A DNA stretch of 64,000 nucleotides from Panicum virgatum (taxonomy: Eukaryota; Streptophyta; Magnoliopsida; Poales; Poaceae): contig NC_053141.1 of assembly GCF_016808335.1 (NCBI RefSeq), forward strand, positions 21,275,924 through 21,339,923, given 5' to 3'. The notes beneath the pieces are model-generated. The model had not been told where the DNA came from. It searched no databases and saw only the letters and a program-made list of their open reading frames with translations. The position numbers were made by a program, and so were the translations under genes. This document shows positions 33,005 to 44,242 of the stretch, piece by piece. Numbering within the stretch: position 1 is the first letter of the stretch; the number at the start of each line of letters is the position of its first letter.

Positions 33005-34468
33005 TGTCGGGTGCCACAATTAGGGACACCCTAATTGGGGTACAAAAAACCACTTTCAATAACACAAACACATGTTAAAGCAACTGGGCCCACGAAGGCC
33101 CCCTGTCCCCTTCCAAATCCGGAAGAAAAGGAAGGACTTAAAGAAGCCCAGCATGTGGCCCATTCGCACCCCTCTCAGGCCCACCGAACAATCTCCGCCT
33201 CGCTCGAGGGTAGCGGATCTACCCTCGAGCGGGTCACTCATCTCCGCCTCGCTCGAGGGCTCCCCCCGGGACCCTCGACCGCGTAAACACATCTCCGCCT
33301 CGCTCGAGGACAGCGGACCTGCCCTCGAGCGGGTGGCCAATCTCCGCCTCGCTCGAGGACAGCGGACCTGCCCTCGAGCGGGTGGCCAATCTCCGCCTCG
33401 CTCGAGGATAGCGGACCTGCCCTCGAGCGGGTGGCCAATCTCCGCCTCGCTCGAGGCCCTCTCTCGGCACAAGGGACAAACGGCCCCGCCGCCCAACTGC
33501 CGTACGAAGGCATTAAAAGCCAGCCACTCCACCACGGCTCAAAGGGCAGGCGGCGTCAGACTGCCACTCCCGCAGTGGATGTGACCGGCGTCCCGTCCAC
33601 CGACCCCGATCACCGCTCTGCCACCCCAGTCGCTGTAGCAGCACTGTGGGCATTCAATGCGGCACAAGGCAAGTTGGCGCCGCCCCCGTTACTGTTCTGC
33701 CGACATCCATCGCCAGACCCATCTCTCGCTGGGGAAGGGGTCCGACGATGTCATGTGTCCTGCCGAGAGGGGCACTCAGCACGCACGGGCGCGACCCCGG
33801 ACCTCCCCCTCGTGGGGTCCGGGACTTCCGCGCGCTCCCGGACCTTCTAATGTGCACGCCCGCGCTCCGGCCAGGGGGTCCGGGACCGTCCCACGCCATT
33901 ACTACCACTGGTACACTGCAGGACGGCCGCCGCCATCTCCACGGGACCAAGGACGAAAATCCAGGACGACAGCGACACGCGCCGCCTTCCCACAGTACAC
34001 TTTCTACAGTGTTCGACCACTGTACCCCGCGATTCAAGGGAGAACGACGACTTCCGCGCCCCTACACTCATGTACACCGCCCCTCCTTACAACTATAAAA
34101 GGAGAGGGTGGGCTTCCTTTTGCGGGGCGGATGAGATCTCTCCAATCCAAGGTTGGAAGCAGGCTCTCTGATCTTCCCTCAGAGAACTCTCAGCACTACT
34201 GAGCACTCATCTCGACCGGCCCCACTTCTAGCAGAGACTTGGGGGCTTTCCTCCCTCTCTCGCCTCGCTTGTATCCCCTACTACAAGCACCCCGGGTGCA
34301 AGATAATACAGTGCCCTCGCACACTCCCTTTGCTGGACGTACGGCCCTGCGGCCGGAACCAGGATAAACCATGCGTTACTGTGATTGCCTCTTGCATCAT
34401 CATCTGGGACGAGGAAACACGCAGCATTTACTAGTTGGGATCCAGGCCCCCGGGTCGGGACGCCGACA
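33005..34468 (+). repeat. 3' LTR of the Tat element
   Basis: 1464 bases, about 99 percent identical to the 5' LTR by eye apart from one extra 49-base unit in the tandem array (33190-33457). TATA box at 34094-34102. Confidence 0.95.
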
Positions 34469-34473
34469 CCAAA

Positions 34474-35075
34474 CCACCTCTGACTTCCTGCGGTCCCTCT
34501 TCTTCCTCCTTCAACGATGGTATGTGCAACACAACCCTCATGAACTCCCTCAAACTCCCTAAGTTCTTGAGTTTAAACAATTTTCTTTGTTGACCACTAA
34601 AACTAAACTCAATGAACCATGGAAATCACCTTATGCACTCCATATGCTTCAATGAATAAACTTGCATACTCTTTATTCCTTGTCTTTCACCTTGCTCTTG
34701 TTAACTAAAACTTATAGGGACCCCATGCTATCTAATAATTGACTTTTGAGATATGGTTGAATACATGGAACCTAACTCTTCCTTGCAAAGTACTAGGTTT
34801 TTCTTTTATAAAATTATCAAAAATCTTAGCAAGGCTCCTCACGTAATAAAATTCCTATTCAAGGCCATATGTTATTCAAATTTGAAAACCTTCCACACAT
34901 TCAACTTGTTATCTCATTGAGCTTTGTCAAATTGCTGCGACTCTTTGTGAGATACATTTCATATTCCTATGATCAAGATCACGTACACGTCTCCACTCAC
35001 ATGCTATACTTCTACACTGGAAGATAGCAAGCATCTCCATCAACTACAAAATAAAAACTCCAAATCATTCCATGA

Positions 35076-35115
<40 letters not shown>

Positions 35116-35363
35116 AAAGTTACCATCAAGGATATGGGCTATGAAATAAAAGATGCATACCCAAAGAAGGTATGCCACATGCCCACAAGGCATGTCAAAA
35201 AGAAAAAAAAGAGAAAAGATGCATACCCAAAGAAGGTATGCCACATGCTCGCAAGGCATGTCAAACAAAAAAAAAGAAGAGAAGAGAAAGAAAAAGATAG
35301 CCCATATCTAGAAAAATAAAAGGGGAGAGATGGATCATGCAAAGGAGTTCATCCACCATCCAC

Positions 35364-35409
<46 letters not shown>

Positions 35410-36370
35410 AGCCAGAGGAAGATGGGCCTAGGGGAGCGCCATCTGGGGTCGGCCAAACCCTTGGGTCGGCCAAACCCAGACGGTCTCCTGTCTAGGTGCG
35501 TCTTGGTGGGAGATTCGGTATTATCCTTTAGAAGGCAGTGCCCGCATGTTTCCTTTTTAATTTTGGCGAGAACCGACCTCCTTGGGCTATAAAAGGGGCC
35601 TCCCCCACCCCCTCAATTCATTCATTCATCCACATCCATTCCACCACTCACCCATCCTCTCATTCATTCATCCCACACACCACTAGAGGAGAGATGTAGA
35701 GGGGCTCCACTTGTAAGATTAGGCTAGGGAGTGTGGAGGAGAAGTTCGGGAGGGGTGCCAGAGTTGTCGGCTTCCCTCTGCTTGTACCTCGGCGTATATG
35801 AGCCTCTTTTGAGTAAGTATCCGGGTCTTTGTCTACTTGGTGAGTTCTTATCTGAGTTAAGCTTTTGTTATCATTTGCTTGCGGGATCATCGTTCGTCCT
35901 TGTGATGGGTGCTCTAGTCTAATGGCTCGAGTCGTGGACGGAGTCAGGGCTAGAGTAGTAATTGATAGCGCAGACATGGTGTCTAGGCTAGAGGTTATCA
36001 TTGTTTGCATACCTTCCCAACGGTCTGTCGGGGTAGGCGGCAGGTGGTGACAGCCCTGTCCATCCCTTGTAGTCCCCCACGTGAGGGTTGGGTGTAGAGC
36101 TAATAGCCGGATACTCTTGGCAGACCTGGAGTAACCGGTGCCCGAAGTAAGCAAGCGCTGATTTATCTCCCTTAAGTATCTCTTCTCTTAGACAACCACA
36201 CTACCCAAAGGCCATCCTTCTCTCTTTTCCTCCGGGTAAACTAGTTAGAAGACCGGTACACCTCCGTTCCCTGTGGAAAATACGATACCCTGAATACTCC
36301 CGGGTGAAGTGATACAACGGTATTTCCGTGCGCTTGTGGACTTCTCTGTGAGAGTTAAGAAATACTAACA
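34474..36370 (+). other. Right half of the split old LTR: microsatellites, duplication and TATA box
   Basis: Contains (CT)n at about 35075-35114, (CA)n at about 35365-35408, and a tandem duplication of about 65 bases (35148-35275; units start GATGCATACCCAAAGAAGG). TATAAAAGG lies at 35588-35596 within a promoter-like context. No gene is supported; the open frame at 34969-35319 is the duplication read through. Confidence 0.6.
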
Positions 36371-36795
36371 ATCGGTCCTACATTCTTTGTGGCGTTGATT
36401 TTGTCTGGATTAGCCTCGGTTCCTCGCTGGAAAACGATAAAACCCAAGAGCATGCCACACGGGACCCCGAAAACACATTTTTCCAGGTTAAGCCAAACCC
36501 CACTCAAGCGAAGTCAGGCAAACGTTAGCTCGAGGTCGTCCACGAGCCCGTCATCCTGCTTGGTCTTGACCACGATGTCATCGACGTAAGCCTCTACGGT
36601 TCGCCCGATGAGGTCGCTGAAACATTTGTCCATGCATCACTGGTAGGTTGCGCCAGCGTTCTTTAGACCGAACGACATCATCACATAGCAGTACGAGCCA
36701 AAGGTGTGATAGAAGAAGTCGTGCGCTGATCGGACTCCTTCATCGCGATTTGGTGATATCCCGAGTAGGCATCGAGGAAACAGAGGGTTTCGCAC
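36371..36795 (-). pseudogene. Reverse-transcriptase fragment of a Tat-type element
   Basis: Read leftward it encodes decayed RT blocks: FLDAYSGYH-like, YCYVMMSFGLKNAGATYQ, YVDDIVVKT and FGVPCGMLLGF, all close to the RT of the Tat element at 22829. It has stops and lacks everything upstream and downstream. It ends at 36795 where the family A LTR begins, and at 36370 where the older LTR ends. Confidence 0.8.
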
Positions 36796-37414
36796 TGTGA
36801 CAGCCCAAGTTTTTAATTTGACTAAACATAGATTAGCAACTAATGTTATGCACAAAGGATCAAGAAAATTTAATAAAAGCATCAAAATTCATTTTTGCAA
36901 GCAATTGTATATATGTATATGCATATGAATGTGTGTACATTTACAAGTAAGTTTATAACTTTCAAACCATTGCTCAAATACAAACGTGACTGCAACAAAA
37001 GTTGTAGATCTTGAAATTTTGAACAAGTTTGGTATTCAAAAGTTTTTCATTGGAGGCCAAAAAGAAGGAGAAAAATTAAGTTTACCAATCAGACTCTGGA
37101 ATTTCTATCTATTTACAGTTTTGCCATTGTCTTCATCTTCTACCTTTCCTCCTCCCTGCTCCCAGCCCACGACGGCGCCCGTACACCGGCGCTGACCACC
37201 TGGCCGGCCACGCGTCGCGCCCCGACACAAACTGCCTGCGCGCCCCCGGTTTCGCAACAAATCTGCTCCGCCATGGCTTCTCCTCCACACGACATGCGCC
37301 CCCAGCGTCCCTCTGCGCAACACGCCGCAGAAGTTCGTCGCCGTGCCCCTGCCATGGCGATGCGCCCCTCCCCTAGACAGCACACGCCAAGCTCGCCCTC
37401 CCTCTCTCGGCGCC

Positions 37415-37421
37415 TATAAAT
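37415..37421 (+). promoter_or_regulatory. TATA box of the family A LTR at 36796
   Basis: TATAAATGGCCC in the GC-rich part, equivalent to 5034 and 2342-2335 in the other copies. Confidence 0.55.
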
Positions 37422-37663
37422 GGCCCAGCGCGCCCCTACTCGTGCGCCTAGAAAGGCCAGCCCGACCCCCATCTTCCCTGCACGAGCAAAGCTATCCGTG
37501 GCCTCCATGGCCGCCGAGCTCCTGCTCACCGTGGAGCCCCCTCCTCCGGCCAAGCTCCACCCAGTCTGAGCCCCTGAATCGGTTCCCCACCTCACCTGTT
37601 CATAATTTTAAAACTTGGTTTCAGGGTCTAGAACATAAAAGGTGCATGAACTATGAATCAGTA

Positions 37664-38780
37664 CAACAACAACAACATAGCTTTTTTTCCAAAGCAAGTT
37701 GGGGTAGGCTAGAGATGAAACCCAAAAGAAATAAAGGTCATGGTTCAGGCACATTGATAGCTAGTCTCTCTTAAGGTCTCTCTTAACCAACTCATCCCAA
37801 GTCATTTAGGTCTACCTCTACCCCTCTTTACATTATCGACCCGCTCAAGAACCCCACTACGCACCGGCGCCTCAGGAGGACTCCGTTGGACATGTCCAAA
37901 CCATCTCAGCCGATGTTGGGTAAGTTTCTCCTCAATTGGTGCCACCCCGACCCTATCCCGAATAGCTTCGTTTCGGACTCTATCTCTCCTTGTGTGCCTG
38001 CAAAACCACCACAACATCCGCATCTCTGCTACACTCAGTTGTTGGACATGTCGCCTTTTTGTAGGCCAACATTCAGCACCGTATAACATCACCGGGCGAA
38101 TTGCTGTCCTATAGAACTTGCCTTTTAGCTTTTGTAGCACCCTTTTGTCACAAAGAATGCCAGAAGCTTGACGCCATTTCAACCAGCCAGCTGAAATTCT
38201 ATGCCTAACATCTTCATCAATGTCGCCATCCTTTTGTAGCACTGATCCTAAATACCGAAAAGTATCCTTCTGGAGCACCACTTGCCCATCTAGAGTAACA
38301 TCTCCCCCTCATGCCTAGTCGCGCTGAAATCACACATCATGTACTCGGTCTTGGTCCTACTAAGTCTGAACCCTTTCGACTCTAACGTGCATCTCCACAG
38401 CTCTAACTTCCTATTAACCCCTGCCCTACTCTCGTCAACTAGCACCACATCATCAGCAAAGAGCATACACCAAGGGATCTCACCTTGTATATCCCTTGTG
38501 ACCTCATCCATCACTAAAGCAAATAAATAAGGGCTCAATGCTGACCCCTGATGTAGGCCTATGTTAATAGGAAAGTCAGTGGTGTCGCCATCACATGTCC
38601 GGACAAACGTCATCGCATCCTTGTACATATCCTTGATGAGGGTAATGTACTTAGTTGGGATTTTGTGCTTCTCCAAGGCCCACCACATGACATTTCTCGG
38701 TACTTTGTCATACGTCTTCTCGAGGTCAATAAAGACCATGTGCAAGTCCTTCTTCTGCTCCCTATATCTCTCCATCAATA
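37664..38780 (-). mobile_element. 5'-truncated RTE-type LINE with 15-base target duplication
   Basis: Read leftward, it encodes the middle and end of a non-LTR reverse transcriptase: VFIDLEKTYDKVPR, GLHQGSALSPYLF, the catalytic MLFADDVVLVDE, and later RYLGSVLQKDG and LRWFGHVQR. These are typical of plant RTE-clade LINEs. A one-base shift near 38285 separates the two halves. The 3' end is a short (TTG)n tail at 37678-37664. Both ends are flanked by AACTATGAATCAGTA (37649-37663 and 38781-38795), an exact 15-base duplication, as expected for target-primed insertion. The 5' end, including the endonuclease, is missing. Confidence 0.92.
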
Positions 38781-39781
38781 AACTATGAATCAGTAAACTT
38801 GTAAAAATCAATAACAATTCGTACAAAAATCATATAAATGCAAACTTAACTGATCTGGAATCCTTGCAACAAACTCCACAATTTTTGTTACACTCACATA
38901 TTCAGTTTCTGCTTCTATTTTAATCTAGGTTAAAGATTAGAATAAATAACATATAATGGTTCTAGGAGTTCCACACATGAACTAAGGATGATTTTTGGAT
39001 GGTAGGCTTACATAACTGAGCAGAGTATCACATAAAAGTTTCATGACCATAAACTCGCTGTAACTATATGTTTCACTAGCTCTTGGTTTAATCCATGAAT
39101 AATAGCACTAATTCAAGATAAATAGTTCTAGCACTCAGAAAATTCTGACATTTTTACTGAAGCATTCTCATGTTTAAAATAGGTTCTGGTAAAAGTTTGA
39201 AACTCATAAAATCATGGAACACTCTGGATAATTAGATCTTGTTAAATATAGCTTTAGTTTGTATAATCTATAGCCTCTGGAATTTGCATAGAAAAATGTG
39301 AATAATTTACAGCATGCTAGATATCATATTAGGATTACTCAGTAAAAGTTTGAGCACCAATAATGGCATGGTTAATTCTGTATAAATGGATCTTTGTTCT
39401 AGCAGTAGCTGTTTATTTTATTTTTCGTGTTTAATCTGTTGCATCAAATTAGCTGAAATTTATAAAGTAAGCAGAACACTTAGAGTTATACCTTGTGTAA
39501 AAATTTAAACATCAGAAATCATGTATAACTCTAGTTATAAGTATCACTTTGTTCTTCTAGTGTTAGTTAAGAAAAATGAATTTTCTGCACATTGATTAAA
39601 TGGAAAAATAGCAAACCCTGCTTAATGAGTTTAAGTCAAGTTAATTACTACTCTATAAACGATTGTCCAAGAAAATGTAATGAAAAGTTTCATAATAAAA
39701 CTTGTGCTACAACTCTATAGTGAAGGAAAGATATGTAATTTGTTGTCATCTAAGTAACATGAACACTTTGCATTCATATAG

Positions 39782-39924
39782 ACGCGACTACTCTCATCGA
39801 CGGAACAAATGAGTTGGTGCCAAGTCCAAGAATGAACTACATGCAGCTCAAGATAATCTAACTAAGTTGCCGAAGACCCGAACCAATGTTCGGAAGAGCC
39901 CAAGGCTAATTTTTGCCTAGGAAG
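39782..39924 (+). other. Exon 2 of the LTR-embedded gene, decayed copy
   Basis: Preceded by TCATATAG and followed by the GC-type donor (GGAAG, then GCAAGC). 143 bases, frame shifted and with stops. The downstream hairpin (40803-40820) and 3' splice site TTTTCAG (about 40845) are kept, but the terminal exon is collapsed. Confidence 0.5.
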
Positions 39925-41237
39925 GCAAGCCCCGGTGCATCTAATACCTATTATTTTCAATCTATACAATCTATGTTGTAATATTATTTCGTTGTGCATT
40001 TAAGTTTCAGGCGTTGATTGTAACCTTAGATGCATGATCCTAGGTTCCTATGGTTTGTTACCCGGTTAAATCGACTAGATGCTCCGCTAACTAGGACCGG
40101 TAAAAGTCGAGTAGTTTCCTGCTACTCGTGAGATTATAGGATCTGACTGGTTTATCACATACTGCAATCATAAGGTTTACAGGCGGGGCCATGGGATGAT
40201 ATTTGTGGTTGAGACCCCATAGGTTTAGTGAAAATGTACTAAGGCCGCAGTGTGTGGTAGCTTTGTTAAGCGTTTGAATGTACTAACCACATGACGAGAA
40301 TATGGTAATCGGTAAGCAAATTACCTGATTGGACCATGGCGTGGGACATACCACCCCACTGTCAGCGGGTGCAGAGTCATCGTACTTGTAGTCGAGGGCA
40401 GTGGGCCTGTCTCGCGAAATGAGAAGAAAGGGGAAATGTTGTGTGGGTGACTTTGTTCCCCGTACGTGTGTGTTAGGTTTGCCTTGCAAGGTTAAGAAAC
40501 TCGATTCAAATCGTTCCGCCGCTCACGGACAATGAGACTGCTTAACACTTTTGCCACATAGAGTAACAAGTGGAAGATGATGATGATGAATATTGATGGA
40601 TGATTAATTGTTTTCCAACCTGGATGATTAGAGATAGATGCTCATCTATAATGGTTAATTAAACTAGAATTATGAAAGCTAAAAATCTGAAACTAAGAAT
40701 CTACTATTAGATGCTTTTCGGCAAAACAAACCCCTCCAGCCAAAAAATCTTGCATGTCTAGTTAAGTGGACTAAGTTATATCCATTGATGGGTAAGTCTT
40801 GCTGAGTATTAGTATACTCAGCCTTGCTTGTGGCTTTATTTTCAGGTGTTATCTTCGGGGTTATGGTTGATGTCATATACGGGCTTCATCATGATATCAA
40901 TGACGTCGTTAGCTCACGTTTTATTTTTCTGCTGCAATAAAGAACTCTGATGATCTCTTTTATGTTCAAAAGTATTTTCTGAATTTTAAACTCAGTTTGT
41001 AATAAATTTATGATGTTCTTTGTGATTTAATAAATTTTGGAATATTGTAATCTCTGGACTCGCCTTCGTGTGAGTTTTGTGCAAGCTTTGGGTTCGATCG
41101 AAGCGTAGGTGGTTTTATCGGGACTTTACCCGACAGCGCTGTCGGATTACTCCGTTTAAAGTGTGTGTTAACTCCTATGGCATTAAAGGTAATGGTTAGC
41201 GCACTTGAGCCGGATTAATTCGTGCGGTTCTGCCACA

Positions 41238-41362
41238 GTTGGTATCAAAGCCGAACAAAGCGATGCACCAGAGAAAGCAACAAGTTTTGAAATTAGTTTC
41301 TTAAAACTTGACCACAAAATTTGTGTTTGCAAATGCATTGGTTCATTAAGGATTGTGCCTAG
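41238..41362 (+). other. Primer site and leader fragment of the element at 36796
   Basis: TTGGTATCAAAGCC matches the initiator-Met-tRNA primer site (TGGTATCAGAGC) with one change. The 124-base leader then stops where another family A LTR starts at 41363. The same leader sequence, ending GTTAAGGACTGTGC, occurs after the next LTR (44243-44360), which confirms the family. Confidence 0.8.
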
Positions 41363-42645
41363 TGTGACACCCTAGGTGTCTGCACAGTAGAACTGTATTT
41401 ATTTTATGCATCATGTGCTTAATTGCTTGAACAAGGGTCTTATTTTAAAAATATAAGGTTAATTGTGTAAATATGATTTGATGCAAGGTCCTTCCTATAA
41501 TTTAATTTGAATAGGGTGGGCAAATGTTGCTTTTGTGGAGGGTTTCTTTGTAAAATTTAGTGTAATCATTACATGGCAGGAAATTTTACTTTTCAGTCTG
41601 AAATTAAGGTGAATTTGCTTTGGAAAAGATGAAAGTCCATTAAATTCAAAATTCTTTCTATGTTTTCAAAATAACCTTTCAACCTTTGGTCAAATCAAAT
41701 TTTGCTCAACATCAAAGTTGTAGATCTTGAAAAGTTGAACAATTTTCATGTTGGGCACTTTTTCATTTGAACCCTTTTTGACATCATTAACTAGGTCAAA
41801 GTTTCAAGATTCCTAGATCTACTAGTTGTGCTAATGTATTTATACTGGTAGAAATATTAAAGTTACGAGTGTGACACTTTTTCCATGCATGCATGTCACT
41901 AAAAGCTTGCTGTTGCACAAGTTTGGGAAATTTTAGATCTGTTTAACTATATCTTTGATTTAATGCTTGTTAAGTAGGCTTTAATTATAATAAATAGTTT
42001 CCTTGCTTAGACAAATATGAAAATATTTGTGGAACTCTACTTTGGTCATATTTTCATGCCTGTAAAATTTAGGATCCAGAAACATTATAGAACTTTCTGT
42101 ACTAATTAGTTTTACCATAGGTGGTTTAATTTTGTCAAAATTATTACTTCTGTTTTAAGCATAGATAAATTCTGAAAATTTTACAATAGCTGTGTGAGCT
42201 CTGTATCGATACCCTGTTAAATTTATAGCCTCTGATTTGATCTAATTTAGTCTGTAGAATTTAATCTTGTTCTAGGTGCTGTCTGAGTGAATGTTTTATT
42301 TTGAATAATTGGCTGCATGAAATGGTATGAAATTTACAGGATAGATTACCCTCTGTACTTCCTATTTGAAGTAATTTTTCTGAATTTAAATACTTGTTGT
42401 GTACTGAGTTGCTTAATTCTTAGCAAACCATGATTTACATGCTATGTGAACCAACTAAAACCTACATTGTGTAGATAATCAAGTTGCCTTGTGAGGTTAA
42501 TCATGTTGTTTTGTGTGGTAAGAAATGTTAAATAACTACTCTATAAACAATTGCCCATATGCTAAGTTATGCTTGCTAATTGTTAGACTGCAACTTTATC
42601 GTGAAGTGTGTGTGATTGTAATACCGTTTCTTGCATCACATATAC

Positions 42646-43876
42646 ATACGACTGTTCTAGCGGACGGGACGTACGAGCTGATCCCGGAGTCTGAAGGAGG
42701 TGATCAAGAAGCGTAGGTGAACGCTGCTACACTGACTGAAGACCTGGACCGAAGTCCGGAAGAGCCCAAGGCTGATCTAGCTAGTGACTACCGCGAAGGC
42801 AAGCCCCGGACATAAACCTAGTATTTCAAATTATGCACTTTATATACTACTTATTTGTGCATTTATAGTTCTTAGGATTTGAATTGAAACCCTAGATGCA
42901 TGATTCTAGGAACCTATGTACTGAACACTAGACTTCAGTTCGAGTAATTGCTATGCTTATAGGACCGGTAAAAGTCGAGTGATTGCCTGTCACTCGCGAG
43001 CTTAATAGGAGTTGCTTCTTTTCTTTTATCTGCAATCACTATAAGGACGTCGGACGGGGTCATGTTCGATATCATGACCTTGGGTGAGACCCCGTCTGTG
43101 TTGATGAATTCTGCTATGGTCGTGGTGTGTGGTAGCGGTGGTTAAGTGTTTGAACGTACTAGCCACATGCCGTAAATATGGTACGCTGTAAGCCTAGTAG
43201 CTTATCGGACCGGTGAGTGGATATACCTTTCACTCTCTCTTAGAGATAGGTTTTTATTTATGTTTATGTTGCGCAACACCACAGGTGCAGGGAGGAAGTT
43301 GGTGCCCTGTAGTCGGGGAGAGTGACCCTATCGACAAGCCGGAATGAAAAGTCAACGGTTGTTTGGGAACGACCCGACGGTGTTCCAAATGTGTGTGTTA
43401 GGTTTACCTTGCAAGGTTGAAAAATCTAATTCGAATCGTCCGTCTCTCGCAGATATTGAGACTACTTGATCCCTTTGCCACACAGAGTAATAAGAGTAAT
43501 GTTATTATGATCAATCATGATGTTTGATTAAAGTTATACCATGGTTGATTAGAATTAGATGCTTACATAGAATGGTTAATCAACTAGAATATTGAAAGCT
43601 AAAATGTGAAATTAAGGACCTACTCTTTGTTGCTTTTCAGCAAAAAGGAAAACCAGAGCCTTACAGAACCCTGCATAGTCTAGTTAAGTGGACTAAGTAT
43701 ATCCATTGACGGTTAAGTCTTGCTGAGTATTAGTATACTCAGCCTTGCTGTTGAATCATGTTTCAGGTATGAGTTTTGAGGACCAGACCGCTAGTCTGAC
43801 TTGGCCCTGCTCTTTGCCCTATGGCTGGTCCGTAGAGTGGGATCCATCTCCGGCCGGCAATGACCCCGACGAGTGA
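42646..43876 (+). pseudogene. LTR-embedded spliced gene, copy with intact terminal exon
   Basis: Exon 2 is 42646-42798, ends GAAG before the GC-type donor GCAAGC, and has one in-frame stop (TAG, 42711). Its upstream 3' splice site is lost (CATATAC instead of CATATAG). The intron is 42799-43766. The terminal exon 43767-43876 follows GTTTCAG and joins in phase 1; it encodes SFEDQ, SLTWPC and GWSVEWDP and ends at TGA. The equal 110-base length and conserved protein match the copy at 59386-59495, so selection acted on the protein in the recent past. Confidence 0.5.
43724..43741 (+). other. Conserved hairpin before the terminal exon
   Basis: TGAGTAT, loop TAGT, ATACTCA, 25 bases upstream of the 3' splice site at 43766. 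Same in the copies at 40803-40820 and, with one mismatch, 59338-59355. Confidence 0.7.
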
Positions 43877-44242
43877 TATCTTGATTGGGCTAGCTTGGTA
43901 TCCTTTTGCGACGTGTTGTAGCCGTCGTGTTTTCTTTCCGCTGCTTAAACTCTGAACTTTAAACTTATGTCTTGTATTACGTTTTACTGAGTTTGGACCT
44001 GTAATAAAACTTTGAACTTGTTGTAATAACTACTATGCCTATGTTGTAAGATATATGGTTGTAATATCTCTAGACTCGCCTTCATGCGGGGTATGCTTGT
44101 TCGATCCGAGATCCGGTGGTTGTATCGGGACATTACCTGACAGACCAAGAAATGTTCCGTTTGAAGTGCGTTTGAGTCGGTGTTGCCTTTATGGTGATGG
44201 CTAGTGCACTTGAGCCGGGATAATTCAGGTGTTTCTGCCACA

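Larger units (their letters stand above)
18141..34468 (+). mobile_element. Young Tat-lineage Ty3/gypsy element, full length
   Basis: LTRs at 18141-19555 and 33005-34468 (TGTCGGGTGCC to GACGCCGACA) are flanked by the target duplication CCAAA (18136-18140 and 34469-34473). Internal order: primer site, gag-pol in one frame with two stops, then a long 3' region with antisense genes. RT is followed by a second, archaeal-type RNase H before integrase, a known hallmark of the Tat lineage (RIRE2/Retand type). By eye the LTRs differ by about 13 substitutions over 1.4 kb plus one repeat unit, so the insertion is recent, well under a million years at the usual grass rate. The element is about 16.3 kb. 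Confidence 0.95.
16575..36370 (+). mobile_element. Probable LTR of an old gypsy element, split by the Tat element
   Basis: The left part (16575-18140) and right part (34474-36370) were contiguous before insertion of the element at 18141-34468. The left edge follows a polypurine-like tract. The right part has a TATA box at 35588 and ends AATACTAACA at 36370, after the sequence GTGCGCTTGTGGAC seen near the ends of many plant gypsy LTRs. Combined length is about 3.5 kb. Only this LTR is in the window, so the element type (Athila-like or another) is an inference. The stretch 16575-18140 has A- and purine-rich runs but no supported gene. Confidence 0.4.
36796..41237 (+). mobile_element. Family A LTR (5' LTR of a broken element) carrying a LINE
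   Basis: Starts TGTGACAGCCC at 36796 and ends TTCTGCCACA at 41237. It is followed by the primer site GTTGGTATCAAAGCC, so it was a 5' LTR. Left flank CGCAC; no right partner is available because the element is interrupted at 41363. TATAAAT at 37415-37421. Exon 2 of the LTR gene is at 39782-39924, and the terminal exon is collapsed near 40846. Without the LINE and its duplicated target it is about 3.3 kb. Confidence 0.85.
41363..44242 (+). repeat. 5' LTR of the family A element
   Basis: TGTGACACCCTAGGTG to TTTCTGCCACA, 2.9 kb. It lacks most of the GC-rich first-exon part seen in other copies but retains the spliced gene's exon 2 and an intact terminal exon. Confidence 0.85.

Noticed and set aside
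36986..37195. Short frames in the family A LTR before the LINE
   Set aside because: Not conserved in the other four LTR copies.
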